A DNA stretch of 64,000 nt, from NCBI GenBank assembly GCA_900770445.1, contig CAAGKO010000085.1, forward strand, positions 19,387 through 83,386, written 5' to 3'. The stretch is from an uncultured Oribacterium sp. Lineage in GTDB: Bacteria > Bacillota > Clostridia > Lachnospirales > Lachnospiraceae. Below are positions 18,653-33,953 of the stretch, one piece after another. Positions within the stretch are counted from its first letter, which is position 1, and each line of letters begins with the position of its first letter. The position numbers and the translations under genes were made by a program. The notes beneath the pieces were generated by a model. The model was not told the origin of the DNA. It did not search any database and saw nothing but the letters and a program-made list of their open reading frames with translations.

Positions 18653-19537
18653 TCAGTTTACCCGCGCACCATCCGCTCCGAAAAAGAAGCTTCCGATCCA
18701 GGCGTTCTGCAGCAGTGCGCCATCCTGGCCCGCATAGTAGTATCTGCCACCGGCGAGCAGCAGCCCCGGACCCTGCAGCTGTCCGTTGTTCGGCTCAAAA
18801 AAGTAGAGCCGACCGCTGATATTCTGCAATCCGCGGACCATCTTCGCATCTGCCCCTACATAATACCAGGCACCATTCGCCTCGTAGATCCAGGTATTCA
18901 CCTCGAGGTAGCCACCCTCGTTAAAATGATAATTTGCGCCATCGATACTGCGCCAGGAGCTGCCCGGATAGGTCCCATCCGGATAGAGGTACCACATCCC
19001 ATTATTTTCGAACTGCCAGCCGTCCTTCAGGTAGGTGTTCGCCACCACACGACGTGTATTGATCACCGTCGAGCTCGAGCTGTAGTGATTCCCCGCCGGA
19101 TTCATCTGCGATGGATTCGTAATCTGCGCGAGCCCCGTTGCTGCCTGATTTCCCGCCATCGGGCCGACGTTCATCGTGTTGTACAGCACACCGTTCACAT
19201 AGTAGCCGCCGGTCGTACCGGTGTAGTTCGTCGTGTACATGGTATTCATCGTACTGTTGCTGTTCAGATACGGATTTGCATTCGTTCCCGAGGAAGACGG
19301 CGTACGATAGACGACACCGCCCTGGCCATCCGGACTCACCGCAGACGCCTGTGTCACGCCTTGAGCGGAAGATGCCGCAGCATAGCTCACGCCACCCTTT
19401 CCGTCCGGACTGATCCCCGTCGACACCGCCGTATAGACCACACCACCACGGCCATCCAGACTCACCCCGGCCAGCACCGTGCCTGCAAGCACCAGCGACA
19501 TCACCGCCGCCACGGCACACACTCTATTCACTCTCAT
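18653..19537 (-). CDS. Secreted protein with cell-wall-binding repeats
   Basis: 294 residues. A signal peptide (about 1-23, VAAVMSLVLAGTVLA) is followed by three copies of a short motif of the form VSxDGxGGVxY at about residues 25, 42 and 67. Next is an Asn/Ser/Thr-rich linker. The C-terminal half is made of choline-binding-like repeats with aromatic/Gly patterns (DGWQFENNGMWYLYPDG, WRSIDGANYHFNEGGYL, ANGAWYYVGADAKMV). Such repeats hold proteins non-covalently at the wall or carbohydrates. No enzymatic domain is visible, so this may be an adhesin or a structural surface protein. RBS GGAG. Confidence 0.85.
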   Translation of the reverse strand: MRVNRVCAVAAVMSLVLAGTVLAGVSLDGRGGVVYTAVSTGISPDGKGGVSYAAASSAQGVTQASAVSPDGQGGVVYRTPSSSGTNANPYLNSNSTMNTMYTTNYTGTTGGYYVNGVLYNTMNVGPMAGNQAATGLAQITNPSQMNPAGNHYSSSSTVINTRRVVANTYLKDGWQFENNGMWYLYPDGTYPGSSWRSIDGANYHFNEGGYLEVNTWIYEANGAWYYVGADAKMVRGLQNISGRLYFFEPNNGQLQGPGLLLAGGRYYYAGQDGALLQNAWIGSFFFGADGARVN

Positions 19538-19721
19538 AAATACTCCGAATCATCATCACATACAGGTTTCGATATTTCTATATGTCATCCATCAAGACGT
19601 ATCCCGACATCCATATGACATAATTTCACATCCATCATCATACTATAAGCTGTCCGAAGATGATAGTATCAAAGTTCTTACAGTAATCACACCAAAAGGC
19701 CTGCGGCTCGATCGCCTGATT

Positions 19722-20528
19722 TTACTTCAATCTTCCGAGCAGCGCTTCTCTCTTCCAGCTGATCAGCCCGATGATTCCGAGCTGCACGATGAACACGATC
19801 GCTGCCCCGAGGTACTGCCCGAGAATCAGAAAATAACCACAGAGGCAGTTCGTAACACACTGGAGCCACGCGGTCGCTGCAACGGCACTCACATACCCCC
19901 GACCAGTAATATCCGCCCTGGATGCAATATATGGAATCGCTCCATTCGGCACGGCCGGTAGCATGCAGGCGATGGCCACCACAAACGCCGGATGCGTCGA
20001 GTTGATCTTCTGTGTCAGCCAGTTCTGCCGATTCAGTCCGGGAATATAATTCCCGAGTCGACGTCCGAGCCTCCTCGCCACAGTGAATACGAGTGCATTT
20101 CCGAGCACGAAGCCGATATAGCAGGCGATCGACGCTTTCACCCAGCCATAGATCATGCCGACCGCCAGGTGGATCGGAAGTCCCGGCAGAACGATACTCA
20201 CCACCTGCAGCGCAGACAGTACCACCGCCAGAATCAGGCCCTTCCACTCGCCCTCCAGTTCGAGATAGCGTGCGATGCCCTGCTCATCCCCCGCCTTCAG
20301 AAGCGGCCACAGTCCAGGGAAAATGTGGTTAAAGGTCACATAGAAAATCAGGACGATCAGAAACAGAAGCAGGACGATCGCCGAAACGCCGATCAGCTTC
20401 TGGTGAAATTTCGGCTGATCTTCAGACGGAACCCGAAGCACCTGTCCTCTGTCCTGCGCTACATTCTCCCGTTCAGAAACATGCGCCTGCTTCATGGAGT
20501 CTTTCAACTTTCCACCGTTCAGGATCAT
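19722..20528 (-). CDS. VTT-domain (DedA/TVP38-TMEM64) membrane protein
   Basis: 268 residues. After a hydrophilic N-terminal segment (about 45 residues) there are five or six membrane spans with the VTT-domain signature VLPGLPIHLAVGMIYGW, then CYIGFVLGNALVFTVARRLGRR, and a later FVVAIACMLPAVPNGAIPYIA. Characterised relatives are lipid scramblases or undecaprenyl-phosphate/phospholipid flippases; substrate here is unknown. The ATG overlaps the stop codon of the upstream TSCPD gene (ATGA), so translation is coupled. An internal ATG at codon 12 is possible but less favoured. Confidence 0.88.
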   Translation of the reverse strand: MILNGGKLKDSMKQAHVSERENVAQDRGQVLRVPSEDQPKFHQKLIGVSAIVLLLFLIVLIFYVTFNHIFPGLWPLLKAGDEQGIARYLELEGEWKGLILAVVLSALQVVSIVLPGLPIHLAVGMIYGWVKASIACYIGFVLGNALVFTVARRLGRRLGNYIPGLNRQNWLTQKINSTHPAFVVAIACMLPAVPNGAIPYIASRADITGRGYVSAVAATAWLQCVTNCLCGYFLILGQYLGAAIVFIVQLGIIGLISWKREALLGRLK

Positions 20529-20791
20529 GCGTTCTTCTCGGCAAGCGCCTGATCGATCGCCTTTGAGAACTGATCAGCGCAGGAGGTCGGACGTGGTCCA
20601 CATGTGTTTCCACGCAGAATCTCTGAAACCTTTGACGCCTCCTGTCCCTCTACGAGACGCCCGATCGCCTTCAGGTTGCCATTGCAGCCACCACGAAAAC
20701 GGAGGTTGTGAATCTTATTTTCGTCATCCAGCTCAAATGTAATCTCCGTAGAACATACCATCTTCGGTCTATATGTAAATTCCTGTGTCAT
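20525..20791 (-). CDS. TSCPD-domain protein (TIGR03905 type)
   Basis: Small 88-residue protein matching the TSCPD family. This domain also forms the C-terminus of vitamin B12-dependent ribonucleotide reductases and is thought to bind metal through cysteines. The family pattern is visible: TYRPKMVCSTEITFELDD, FRGGCNGNLKAIGRLVEG and GNTCGPRPTSCADQFSKAI, giving four conserved cysteines. Function of stand-alone versions is unknown. RBS AAGGAGG; own promoter at 20842-20870. Confidence 0.9.
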   Translation of the reverse strand: MTQEFTYRPKMVCSTEITFELDDENKIHNLRFRGGCNGNLKAIGRLVEGQEASKVSEILRGNTCGPRPTSCADQFSKAIDQALAEKNA

Positions 20792-20841
20792 AGTATCCTC
20801 CTTATGAAGCTCCAGATGGCTTCCATTTGATTTTTCTCTAA

Positions 20842-20870
20842 ATTATATCTTTATCTGTTCTATCTGTCCA
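20842..20870 (-). promoter_or_regulatory. Promoter of the TSCPD-VTT operon
   Basis: Minus-strand TGGACA (20865-20870), 17-bp spacer, TATAAT (20842-20847). The leader is about 45 nt. Confidence 0.75.
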
Positions 20871-20949
20871 CTGTCCTTCCATGACATAGCTTCATACAGC
20901 TCAGATAATCGCCGAACCAAAGACCAGTGAGAAATTGAGTTTAAAAAAA

Positions 20950-20975
20950 CAGCGTGGAGATTACTCTCCACGCTG
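20950..20975 (-). terminator. Rho-independent terminator after tuf
   Basis: CAGCGTGGAGA, a 4-nt loop, then its exact complement, followed on the minus strand by TTTTTTT. It ends the str operon. Confidence 0.93.
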
Positions 20976-21005
20976 TCTCAATTCATAAGATATAGCCTGA
21001 CAGAA

Positions 21006-22199
21006 TTAGTCGAGGATGCTGATTACTCTACCAGAACCAACGGTTCTACCACCCTCACGGATAGCGAAACGGAGACCCTCCTCCATTGCTACCGGGTGAA
21101 TAAGCTCAACAGTCATCTCGGTGTTATCACCAGGCATGCACATCTCTGTACCCTCTGGAAGCTCGCAGACACCAGTTACGTCAGTTGTTCTGAAGTAGAA
21201 CTGCGGTCTGTAGTTTGTGAAGAACGGAGTATGACGACCACCCTCGTCCTTGGTAAGAACGTAAACCTGAGCGGTAAACTTCTTGTGGCACTTTACAGTA
21301 CCCGGCTTGCAGAGAACCTGACCTCTCTCGATCTGATCACGGTTGATACCACGAAGGAGAAGACCTACGTTATCACCAGCCTCAGCCTCGTCAAGAGTCT
21401 TACGGAACATCTCGATACCAGTTACGACAGTCTTCTGAGTCTCCTCGGAAATACCAACGATCTCAAGCTCATCGGATACGTGAAGAACACCACGCTCTAC
21501 ACGGCCGGTAGCTACAGTACCACGACCTGTGATGGTGAATACGTCCTCGACTGGCATAAGGAATGGCTTATCAGTCTCACGAACTGGCTCAGGGATGTAA
21601 GAGTCAACAGCGTCCATGAGCTCCATGATCTTATCGCCCCACTCAGACTTCGGATCCTCGAGAGCCTTCAGAGCAGAACCGTGGATTACAGGGATCTCAT
21701 CGCCTGGGAACTCGTACTCGTTCAGAAGGTCTCTAACCTCCATCTCAACGAGCTCAAGAAGCTCAGGGTCATCAACCATGTCGCACTTGTTAAGGAATAC
21801 AACGATAGCCGGAACACCTACCTGACGAGCAAGAAGGATATGCTCTCTGGTCTGTGCCATAACACCATCGGTAGCAGCTACAACGAGGATAGCACCATCC
21901 ATCTGTGCAGCACCGGTGATCATGTTCTTAACGTAGTCAGCGTGGCCCGGGCAGTCAACGTGAGCGTAATGACGCTTCTCAGTCTCGTACTCAACGTGAG
22001 CGGAGTTGATGGTGATACCTCTCTCTCTCTCCTCCGGTGCCTTATCGATCTGATCGAAAGGAACAGCTGGCTCCATGCCAAGTCTGTCAGCGAGAACAGC
22101 TGTGATTGCAGCTGTAAGAGTGGTTTTACCGTGGTCTACGTGACCGATGGTACCAATGTTACAATGTGGCTTCGTTCTGTTAAAATGTGCCTTTGCCAT
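21006..22199 (-). CDS. tuf: Elongation factor Tu
   Basis: GTPase that delivers aminoacyl-tRNA to the ribosomal A-site. The 397-residue product has G1 [14 protein letters not shown], the G2 Thr in [14 protein letters not shown]3 [13 protein letters not shown]4 NKCDMVDD and G5 SALKAL. Domains II and III follow at about 205-300 and 300-397, ending in [10 protein letters not shown]. Family length is standard. It is the last gene of the rpsL-rpsG-fusA-tuf string. A 234-bp gap with its own promoter separates it from fusA, so it can be expressed independently at high level. Confidence 0.98.
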   Translation of the reverse strand: MAKAHFNRTKPHCNIGTIGHVDHGKTTLTAAITAVLADRLGMEPAVPFDQIDKAPEERERGITINSAHVEYETEKRHYAHVDCPGHADYVKNMITGAAQMDGAILVVAATDGVMAQTREHILLARQVGVPAIVVFLNKCDMVDDPELLELVEMEVRDLLNEYEFPGDEIPVIHGSALKALEDPKSEWGDKIMELMDAVDSYIPEPVRETDKPFLMPVEDVFTITGRGTVATGRVERGVLHVSDELEIVGISEETQKTVVTGIEMFRKTLDEAEAGDNVGLLLRGINRDQIERGQVLCKPGTVKCHKKFTAQVYVLTKDEGGRHTPFFTNYRPQFYFRTTDVTGVCELPEGTEMCMPGDNTEMTVELIHPVAMEEGLRFAIREGGRTVGSGRVISILD

Positions 22200-22321
22200 T
22201 TTAAAATACCTCCATTAAATGTAATACAACGAATATCATGTCAAGCACTATGCATGCGCTTGCATGCTCCGTGCAATACATTATGCTTCTGAGCACAGTG
22301 TATGCTCAATCAGCAAACATG

Positions 22322-22350
22322 ATTTTATCATCGTTATTCTATTTTATCAA
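22322..22350 (-). promoter_or_regulatory. Promoter of tuf
   Basis: Minus-strand TTGATA (22345-22350), 17-bp spacer, TAAAAT (22322-22327). The leader is about 115 nt and holds small inverted repeats built on GCATGC and GAGCA, with no recognisable riboswitch. Confidence 0.7.
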
Positions 22351-22433
22351 GTATTTTTAGGCGTCCGAACGCCGTCGGAGGCCCGAAAACACTTGATTTT
22401 TATGATATGGACTGAAATCATCCACCGCGGCAA

Positions 22434-24557
22434 TTACTTACCGTTACGCTCCTTCAGTACAGCATCCTGAACGTTCTTCGGGCACTTCTCATAGTGATCA
22501 AAGAACATAGAGTAGTTTGCACGACCCTGGGTCTTGGAACGAAGATCGGTTGCATATCCGAACATCTCAGAAAGCGGAACATACGCGTTTACCTGCTTAC
22601 CGGATGGGATGTCCTCCATGGACTCGATACGTCCACGACGAGAGTTGACATCACCGATAACGTTACCCATGTACTCCTCCGGAGTCGTGATCTCGACCTT
22701 CATGATCGGCTCGAGAAGAATCGGATCAGCCTTCGCCATCGCGTTCTTGAATGCGATTGATCCAGCGAACTCGAATGCACGCTCGTTAGAGTCGACATCA
22801 TGGTAGGAACCATCGTATACGTTTGCGTCTACGCCGAGTACCGGATAGCCTGCAAGTATACCAGACTCTGCTGCGCTGCGGATACCCTTCTCGATCGCCG
22901 GGATGTACTCCTTCGGAATCGATCCACCGACAACAGTCGACTGGAACTTGAAGGTCTCCTCGCCGTTCGGATCCATCGGTGTGAACTTAACCTTACAATC
23001 ACCGTACATACCGGAACCACCGGACTGGTGAACGTAACGGCCCTGTACATCGACAGCCTTGGTAAAGGTCTCCTTGTACGCTACCTCTGGTGCACCTACG
23101 TTTGCCTCAACCTTGAACTCACGGAGAAGACGGTCAACGATGATCTCCAGGTGAAGCTCACCCATACCGGAGATGATGGTCTGACCAGTCTCTTCATTGG
23201 TTCTTACACGGAAGGTCGGATCCTCCTCGGCAAGCTTTGCGAGTGCGTCGGTCATCTTGCCCTGAGAAGCCTTGGTCTTCGGCTCGATCGCTACGGAGAT
23301 AACCGGCTCTGGGAACTCCATGGACTCAAGAATGATCGGATGATTCTCATCGCAGAGAGTATCACCGGTCGATGTGGTCTTGAAGCCTACCGCAGCTGCG
23401 ATATCACCCGAGAATACCTCATCGAGATCCATTCTCTTGTTTGCATGCATCTGAAGCAGACGGCCTACACGCTCCTTCTTACCCTTGGTAGAGTTCAGGC
23501 AGTAGGAACCGTTCTTGAGGGTACCGGAGTACACTCTGAAGTAAGCAAGCTTACCTACGAACGGGTCGGTCATGATCTTAAATGCGAGTGCAGAGAAAGG
23601 TGCGTCATCAGATGACGGTCTGGAATCTGGATTACCATCCTCATCGGTACCCTCGACATCCGGGATGTCGGTAGGAGCCGGAAGGTAATCGATAACCGCA
23701 TCGAGCAGCTTCTGAACGCCCTTGTTTTTGTAAGCAGTACCGCAGAGGCACGGGATCGCATCGCCGGCGATGGTTGCCTTACGAAGGACAGCCTTCATCT
23801 GCTCTACGGTCGGCTCCTCACCCTCGAGGTACATCATCATCAGATCATCATCGAGCTCACAAACCTGCTCTACGAGCTTGTCGTGATACTCCTGTGCTGC
23901 ATCCTTGTACTCCTCAGGTACGTCGGTAACCTCGATATCCTGGCCCTTGTCATCTCTGTAGAAGTAAGCTCTCATCTCGAAAAGATCGATGAGACCTACA
24001 TAGGTATCCTCAGCGCCCATCGGGTACTGAAGGATAACGCAGTTCTTACCGAGACGATCAACGATGGTCTGTACAGAGTGGAAGAAATCTGCACCGACGA
24101 CATCCATCTTGTTGATGAATGCAAGTCTCGGTACGTGATAAGTATCCGCCTGTCTCCATACGTTCTCAGACTGAGGCTCAACACCGCTCTTCGCGTCAAA
24201 TACGCCGACAGCGCCGTCAAGTACACGGAGAGAACGCTCAACCTCTACGGTGAAGTCTACGTGGCCCGGAGTATCGATGATGTTGATACGGTACTCAGGT
24301 GCACCGGCGATCTTCTTATGCTCATGCTCTGGGATCCAGTGACATGTGGTAGCGGCTGATGTGATGGTGATACCACGCTCCTGCTCCTGGGCCATCCAGT
24401 CCATGGTTGCAGTACCGTCGTGAGTATCACCGATCTTGTGATTAATTCCAGTGTAGAAGAGAATACGCTCTGTAAGTGTGGTCTTACCGGCATCGATATG
24501 TGCCATGATACCAATATTTCTTGTATGCTCAAGTGAATACTGTCTCTTATCAGCCAA
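22434..24557 (-). CDS. fusA: Elongation factor G
   Basis: Translocation GTPase. 707 residues with G1 [16 protein letters not shown]2 Thr within [16 protein letters not shown]3 [12 protein letters not shown] and G4 NKMDVVGAD, followed by domains II-V. The domain IV tip region ([16 protein letters not shown]) is intact. Start codon is TTG (TTG GCT GAT AAG), 6 nt after GGGGGG, and begins 15 bp after the rpsG stop. Length and motifs are typical of the canonical fusA, not a tet(M)-like protein. Confidence 0.98.
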   Translation of the reverse strand: MADKRQYSLEHTRNIGIMAHIDAGKTTLTERILFYTGINHKIGDTHDGTATMDWMAQEQERGITITSAATTCHWIPEHEHKKIAGAPEYRINIIDTPGHVDFTVEVERSLRVLDGAVGVFDAKSGVEPQSENVWRQADTYHVPRLAFINKMDVVGADFFHSVQTIVDRLGKNCVILQYPMGAEDTYVGLIDLFEMRAYFYRDDKGQDIEVTDVPEEYKDAAQEYHDKLVEQVCELDDDLMMMYLEGEEPTVEQMKAVLRKATIAGDAIPCLCGTAYKNKGVQKLLDAVIDYLPAPTDIPDVEGTDEDGNPDSRPSSDDAPFSALAFKIMTDPFVGKLAYFRVYSGTLKNGSYCLNSTKGKKERVGRLLQMHANKRMDLDEVFSGDIAAAVGFKTTSTGDTLCDENHPIILESMEFPEPVISVAIEPKTKASQGKMTDALAKLAEEDPTFRVRTNEETGQTIISGMGELHLEIIVDRLLREFKVEANVGAPEVAYKETFTKAVDVQGRYVHQSGGSGMYGDCKVKFTPMDPNGEETFKFQSTVVGGSIPKEYIPAIEKGIRSAAESGILAGYPVLGVDANVYDGSYHDVDSNERAFEFAGSIAFKNAMAKADPILLEPIMKVEITTPEEYMGNVIGDVNSRRGRIESMEDIPSGKQVNAYVPLSEMFGYATDLRSKTQGRANYSMFFDHYEKCPKNVQDAVLKERNGK

Positions 24558-24572
24558 AGTATTTCCCCCCTA

Positions 24573-25043
24573 TCAGAATCTGTAATGAGCAAATGCCTTA
24601 TTAGCGTCCGCCATTCTATGCATTTCCTCTTTACGCTTTACAGCTGCACCCGTGTTGTTTGCAGCATCCATAATCTCATTCGCCAGTCTCTCAGCCTGTG
24701 TCTTCTCAGATCTCTTACGTGAGAACTCAGTAAGCCAGCGAAGACCAAGGGTCTGACGTCTCTCAGGCTTAACCTCCATCGGTACCTGGTATGTAGCACC
24801 ACCGATACGCTTAGCCTTAACTTCAAGAACAGGCATGATGTTGTTCATAGCCTCTTCAAATACTTCTGTTGCTTCCTTGCCGCTCTTCTCAGCGACAATG
24901 TCGAATGCACCATAGACGATCTTCTGAGCAATACCCTTCTTACCATCAAGCATGATGGAGTTAACCAGCTTGGTTACAAGCTTGGAATTGTAAACCGGGT
25001 CTGCAAGTACGTCTCTGTGCAGAGTATGTCCTTTACGTGGCAC
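24573..25043 (-). CDS. rpsG: 30S ribosomal protein S7
   Basis: Primary 16S rRNA-binding protein of the small-subunit head. The 156-residue product begins [19 protein letters not shown], shows the conserved [17 protein letters not shown] loop and ends KAFAHYRF. Start codon is GTG with AAGGAGGG upstream. It sits between rpsL and fusA in the classical order. The 172-bp gap to rpsL is longer than usual and AT-rich; I saw no clear hairpin in it. Confidence 0.98.
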   Translation of the reverse strand: MPRKGHTLHRDVLADPVYNSKLVTKLVNSIMLDGKKGIAQKIVYGAFDIVAEKSGKEATEVFEEAMNNIMPVLEVKAKRIGGATYQVPMEVKPERRQTLGLRWLTEFSRKRSEKTQAERLANEIMDAANNTGAAVKRKEEMHRMADANKAFAHYRF

Positions 25044-25215
25044 GTTACTTCCCTCCTTAAAAATTTGTTTTAGATCATCGGTACTCTTCGCAACTGCAAT
25101 TCTAAATTGTGTTTTGCGAGTTCATGCGGACTTCTGGACATCTCTTCTTATATAATAATGAGTTCCATTATCCGTCATTTTAACCATGTCTTTTTACAAC
25201 GTAGATCGAGGCTGA

Positions 25216-25635
25216 TTACTTCTTAGCCTTCGGTCTCTTGGCACCGTACTTTGAACGGGCCTGCATTCTGTTTGCAACGCCGGCTGTATCCAGTGTTCCA
25301 CGGATGATATGGTATCTTGTACCAGGAAGATCCTTAACACGGCCGCCACGAATCATTACAACAGAGTGCTCCTGCAGGTTGTGGCCCTCTCCAGGAATGT
25401 AGGATGTAACTTCGATACCGTTGGAAAGTCTTACTCTCGCGATCTTACGAAGAGCGGAGTTCGGCTTCTTCGGTGTTGCTGTCTTAACAGCAGTACATAC
25501 ACCACGCTTCTGAGGAGCGCTATTGTTAGTTGCAACCTTCTTTAAAGAGTTGAAACCTCTCTGAAGTGCAGGCGCTGTGGACTTCTTCTTGGAAGAAGTT
25601 CTGCCCTTTCTTACTAACTGGTTAAATGTAGGCAT
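25216..25635 (-). CDS. rpsL: 30S ribosomal protein S12
   Basis: Decoding-centre ribosomal protein. 139 residues beginning [12 protein letters not shown]. Both lysines whose replacement gives streptomycin resistance are wild-type, in [11 protein letters not shown] and [19 protein letters not shown] precedes the ATG. It is the first gene of the str string, with its own promoter and a hairpin at the very start of the leader. Confidence 0.98.
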   Translation of the reverse strand: MPTFNQLVRKGRTSSKKKSTAPALQRGFNSLKKVATNNSAPQKRGVCTAVKTATPKKPNSALRKIARVRLSNGIEVTSYIPGEGHNLQEHSVVMIRGGRVKDLPGTRYHIIRGTLDTAGVANRMQARSKYGAKRPKAKK

Positions 25636-25691
25636 TTGGTTCTCCTTTCATTAGGTTTATTCTCTCGTTTTGGTCCCTGAAAACAAAAAAC

Positions 25692-25715
25692 AGGGCATGC
25701 TTTTGCGCATGCCCT
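25692..25715 (-). terminator. Terminator after rpoC, also at the 5' end of the rpsL transcript
   Basis: AGGGCATGC and its complement flank a 6-nt central part and are followed on the minus strand by TTTTTTG. It lies downstream of the rpsL promoter, so it is both the rpoC terminator and the first structure of the rpsL leader. Confidence 0.85.
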
Positions 25716-25718
25716 AGT

Positions 25719-25747
25719 AATATACTTCAATCGAATTTTCTTGTCAA
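25719..25747 (-). promoter_or_regulatory. Strong promoter of the str operon
   Basis: Minus-strand TTGACA (25742-25747), 17-bp spacer, TATATT (25719-25724). Transcription should start near 25713, inside or at the base of the terminator hairpin at 25692-25715. Confidence 0.85.
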
Positions 25748-25770
25748 TGAGTTTTGCAGAATGTTTTCTA

Positions 25771-28700
25771 TTAAAGAATATTCTCCTTCTCTTTCTCGAT
25801 CCGACGACGTGCAGCGATACGCTCTACGCCCTCTGCATCGATATCGAAGGCCTCATCCGGTGTGAACATCTGATCGTGACCATCCTGAAGATCCTGCTCG
25901 TCCTGGCTGAGCTCTACATTTCTGTAGCGTCTCATACCGGTACCTGCCGGAATCAGCTTGCCGATGATAACGTTCTCCTTCAGACCGATCAGCTGATCCG
26001 ACTTTCCACTGATGGCCGCCTCGGTCAGAACCTTGGTAGTCTCCTGGAAAGATGCAGCGGACAGGAAGGAGTCGGTTGCGAGGGATGCCTTCGTGATACC
26101 AAGCATCACGCGCTTGCCCTCTGCCGGCTTCTTACCCTCGGCAATCAGACGCTCGTTCTCATCCTCGAAGTCGAGGCGGTCCACGGTGGTGCCAGGGATG
26201 AAATCGGAATCACCGGCCTCCATGATGCGCTCCTTCTTCATCATCTGATGAACGATCATCTCGATATGACGATCCTGAATCTCTACACCCTGCAGACGGT
26301 ATACACGCTGAACTTCAGAAATCATGTAATCCTGAACTGCCTTGGTGCCCTTAATCTTCAGAAGGTCATGCGGGTTGATGGAACCCTCGGTGAGAACATC
26401 ACCGGCCTCAAGTACCTGACCATCCATCACCTTCAGTCTGGAACCATACGGAATGAGGTATGTCTTGGACTGGCCTCTCTCGGCATCCGTGATCACAACC
26501 TCTCTCTTCTTTGCGGTTTCCTTGATCTCAACGACGCCCGGAATCTCGGTAAGAATCGCAAGTCCCTTCGGTCTACGAGCCTCGAAAAGCTCCTCGACTC
26601 TCGGAAGACCCTGGGTGATATCGCCACCCGCTACACCACCGGTATGGAAGGTTCTCATCGTAAGCTGAGTACCCGGCTCACCGATGGACTGTGCAGCGAT
26701 GATACCAACTGCCTCGCCGACCTGTACCGGCTGACCGGTTGCCAGGTTCGAGCCGTAGCACTTCGCACAGATACCATTCTTCGAACGGCAGGTGAGGACG
26801 GTTCTGATCTTCACCTTCATCTTCTGCTTCGGATCGCGCTTGCCCTCTGCCACATCCTTATCGAACTGCTTCTGGAGTGCAGCGATGACCTTCGGCGCAC
26901 GCTTCGGTGTTACCATGCGGTCTGCCTGTACAACGAGCTTTCCGGTCTCCGGATCATATACATCCTCTGCGATGTAACGACCGGTGATACGCTCCTGCAG
27001 AGACTCGATCTTCTCCTGTCCTTCCTCCAGTGCGGAGATCTCCAGGTACGGGATCTTGTCCTTATCTGCAGAGCAGTCAAGCTCACGGATGATCAGATCC
27101 TGTGTAACGTCAACCATTCGTCTCGTAAGGTAACCGGAGTCAGCCGTACGAAGCGCGGTATCGGAAAGTCCCTTACGAGCACCGTGTGCGGAGATGAAGT
27201 ACTCAAGTACATCAAGACCCTCACGGAAGTTCGACTTGATCGGGAGCTCGATGGTACGTCCGGTTGTATCGGCCATGAGTCCTCGCATACCAGCGAGCTG
27301 CTTGATCTGCTTATCGGATCCACGGGCTCCGGAATCGGCCATCATAAAGATGTTATTGTATGCATCGAGTCCACCGAGAAGATCCTTGGTCAGCTGATCA
27401 TCGGTCTTCTTCCAGGTATCGATAACTTCCTGATAACGCTCCTCCTCGGTAACGAGACCACGACGGTAGTTCCGCGCGATCTTGTCAACGATGGCCTGTG
27501 CGTCTGCCAGCAGCTTCTGCTTGCTCGCCGGGACGGTCATATCCGAGATGGATACGGTCATCGCCGCGAGCGTGGACTGCTTATAGCCCATCGCCTTGAT
27601 ATCATCCAGGGTGAGGGCAGTCTGGGTAGCGCCATGTACATCCATGACTCTCTCCAGAATCTTCTTGAGATCCTTCTTCTTTACGATGAAATCAATCTCC
27701 GGAAGAATCTCGTTGCCCGGAATCGAACGATCCACAAAGCCGAGATCCTGCGGGATAATCTCATTGAAAATCAGACGACCGACGGTGGTATTCACAACGC
27801 CCTCGATGATCTTCTCAGTGCCATCCTCCGCCTTCACAATCTTGCGGATTCTGCACTTGATCTGGGTGTGCATCGTGATGTAGCCATTTTCCTTTGCAAG
27901 GATCGCCTCGTTGATGCTCTTGAAGAACATCCCCTCGTTCGGCTCGCCCGGACGCGCCTGCGTAATATAGTAAATACCAAGTACCATATCCTGTGAAGGA
28001 ACGGCTACCACACCACCATCCGACGGCTTCAGGAGGTTATTCGGAGAAAGCAGCATGAATCTGCACTCTGCCTGTGCTTCCTGTGTCAGCGGAAGGTGGA
28101 TCGCCATCTGGTCACCATCGAAGTCGGCGTTGAAGGCCGCACATACGAGCGGGTGAAGCTTGATGGCCTTACCCTCGACGAGGGTCGGCTCGAAGGCCTG
28201 GATACCGAGTCTATGCAGGGTAGGGGCACGGTTCAGCATAACCGGGTGACCCTTGATGACATCCTCGAGGATATCCCATACCTGCGGATCCAGACGATCA
28301 ACCATCTTCTTCGCATTCTTGATGTTGTGTGCCTTACCGGACTGAACCAGCTCCTTCATCACGAACGGCTTGAACAGCTCGAGGGCCATCTCCTTCGGAA
28401 CACCGCACTGATAGATCTTCAGCTCAGGTCCTACGACGATAACCGAACGTCCGGAGTAGTCAACTCGCTTACCGAGCAGGTTCTGACGGAAACGTCCCTG
28501 CTTACCCTTTAACATATCGGAAAGGGACTTCAGGGCACGGTTACCCGGGCCGGTGACCGGACGACCACGACGACCGTTATCGATCAGCGCATCGACCGCC
28601 TCCTGCAGCATACGCTTTTCGTTACGTACGATGATCTCCGGAGCGCCCAGCTCGAGAAGACGAGCCAGACGATTGTTACGGTTGATGATTCTTCTATAGA

Positions 28701-29490
28701 GATCGTTCAGATCAGAGGTCGCGAAACGACCGCCATCAAGCTGAACCATCGGGCGAAGATCAGGCGGGATCACCGGGAGGTTCGTGAGGATCATCCACTC
28801 CGGCTTATTACCGGAGGAACGGAAAGCCTCTACGACCTCGAGGCGCTTCACGATTCTCGTTCTCTTCTGACCGGAAGCATCATCGAGCTCCTGACGAAGC
28901 TCTGCATACTCCTTCTCGAGATCGATGCCGCGAAGCAGCTCCAGTACAGCCTCTGCGCCCATGCCTGCACGGAAGGAGCCGTAGCCATACTGCTCGATCG
29001 CATCTCTGTACTCCTTCTCAGAGAGAACCTGCTTGTAATCCAGGCCGGTCTCACCCTTATCGAGTACCACGTAGCTTGCGAAGTAGAGTACTCTCTCCAG
29101 AATACGCGGGCTGATGTCGAGGATCAGACCCATTCTGGACGGGATACCCTTGAAATACCAGATGTGGGAAACAGGCGCTGCCAGCGCGATGTGGCCCATA
29201 CGCTCACGACGAACAGAGGACTTGGTAACCTCAACACCGCAGCGATCACAGATGACGCCCTTATAGCGAATCTTCTTATACTTGCCGCAGTGGCACTCCC
29301 AGTCCTTGACCGGTCCGAAAATACGCTCACAGAAGAGTCCGTCCTTCTCCGGCTTCAGCGTTCTGTAGTTGATGGTCTCCGGCTTCTTTACTTCGCCGTG
29401 GGACCACTCCAGAATCTTGTCCGGAGAAGCCAGGCCGATCTTGATCGAATCAAACTGAACAGGCTTATTTATATTATCAAGCTGTGCCAT
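25771..29490 (-). CDS. rpoC: DNA-directed RNA polymerase beta' subunit
   Basis: Catalytic subunit of RNA polymerase. 1239 residues. The N-terminal zinc-binding site is [20 protein letters not shown]; the active-site Mg motif is [10 protein letters not shown]; the second zinc site is [13 protein letters not shown]. The bridge-helix and trigger-loop regions ([25 protein letters not shown]) are intact. The length and absence of the large proteobacterial insertion are normal for Firmicutes. AGGAGG precedes the ATG, 11 bp after the rpoB stop. Confidence 0.98.
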   Translation of the reverse strand: MAQLDNINKPVQFDSIKIGLASPDKILEWSHGEVKKPETINYRTLKPEKDGLFCERIFGPVKDWECHCGKYKKIRYKGVICDRCGVEVTKSSVRRERMGHIALAAPVSHIWYFKGIPSRMGLILDISPRILERVLYFASYVVLDKGETGLDYKQVLSEKEYRDAIEQYGYGSFRAGMGAEAVLELLRGIDLEKEYAELRQELDDASGQKRTRIVKRLEVVEAFRSSGNKPEWMILTNLPVIPPDLRPMVQLDGGRFATSDLNDLYRRIINRNNRLARLLELGAPEIIVRNEKRMLQEAVDALIDNGRRGRPVTGPGNRALKSLSDMLKGKQGRFRQNLLGKRVDYSGRSVIVVGPELKIYQCGVPKEMALELFKPFVMKELVQSGKAHNIKNAKKMVDRLDPQVWDILEDVIKGHPVMLNRAPTLHRLGIQAFEPTLVEGKAIKLHPLVCAAFNADFDGDQMAIHLPLTQEAQAECRFMLLSPNNLLKPSDGGVVAVPSQDMVLGIYYITQARPGEPNEGMFFKSINEAILAKENGYITMHTQIKCRIRKIVKAEDGTEKIIEGVVNTTVGRLIFNEIIPQDLGFVDRSIPGNEILPEIDFIVKKKDLKKILERVMDVHGATQTALTLDDIKAMGYKQSTLAAMTVSISDMTVPASKQKLLADAQAIVDKIARNYRRGLVTEEERYQEVIDTWKKTDDQLTKDLLGGLDAYNNIFMMADSGARGSDKQIKQLAGMRGLMADTTGRTIELPIKSNFREGLDVLEYFISAHGARKGLSDTALRTADSGYLTRRMVDVTQDLIIRELDCSADKDKIPYLEISALEEGQEKIESLQERITGRYIAEDVYDPETGKLVVQADRMVTPKRAPKVIAALQKQFDKDVAEGKRDPKQKMKVKIRTVLTCRSKNGICAKCYGSNLATGQPVQVGEAVGIIAAQSIGEPGTQLTMRTFHTGGVAGGDITQGLPRVEELFEARRPKGLAILTEIPGVVEIKETAKKREVVITDAERGQSKTYLIPYGSRLKVMDGQVLEAGDVLTEGSINPHDLLKIKGTKAVQDYMISEVQRVYRLQGVEIQDRHIEMIVHQMMKKERIMEAGDSDFIPGTTVDRLDFEDENERLIAEGKKPAEGKRVMLGITKASLATDSFLSAASFQETTKVLTEAAISGKSDQLIGLKENVIIGKLIPAGTGMRRYRNVELSQDEQDLQDGHDQMFTPDEAFDIDAEGVERIAARRRIEKEKENIL

Positions 29491-29501
29491 CTTTCCTCCT
29501 A

Positions 29502-33626
<4,125 letters not shown>

Positions 33627-33880
33627 TGACCGTTCACCCCATAGTAAATTCGTTTCATGCCGGAAACGCGGCAGTTCGGGAAACTCCTTTACTTGATCAC
33701 TGTGATTCATAGAAAGATGTGGATTTCAAAATGTGCATTCATCGTTACGAGCATTGTATTTCGATGTATCAACATTTCAATGAATCGGTTTTCGTTTCAT
33801 CTTATCTTAAAGGAGCGGTGGTGCCGGGCGTGTCTAAAAAAAGGCGCACTGAGCCCACGTCTCCAAAATAAGCAAACTTT

Positions 33881-33909
33881 ATCCTACCATGGCACCGGAT
33901 TTTCGTCAA
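33881..33909 (-). promoter_or_regulatory. Promoter of rpoB-rpoC
   Basis: Minus-strand TTGACG (33904-33909), 17-bp spacer, TAGGAT (33881-33886). The leader to the rpoB ATG is about 250 nt. It includes a CG-rich segment followed by seven Ts (about 33833-33857) that might act in attenuation. I do not recognise a known rpoB leader motif in it. Confidence 0.65.
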
Positions 33910-33953
33910 TACGTGAAATTTAATTTTTTGCAATGCATCGCAATAGACGGTGA

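Noticed and set aside
25741..27996. A 751-codon open frame opposite rpoC
   Set aside because: Same reasoning: it lies entirely over rpoC, with Leu/Arg/His-rich product and no recognisable motif.
33810..33850. Resemblance to a T-box (GGTGGTGCCG near the rpoB leader)
   Set aside because: It is on the plus strand with no downstream aminoacyl-tRNA or amino-acid gene there, and the conserved specifier-loop context is absent.
33627..33880. L10-type ribosomal leader before rpoB
   Set aside because: rplJ and rplL are absent and I could not find the characteristic kink-turn pattern.
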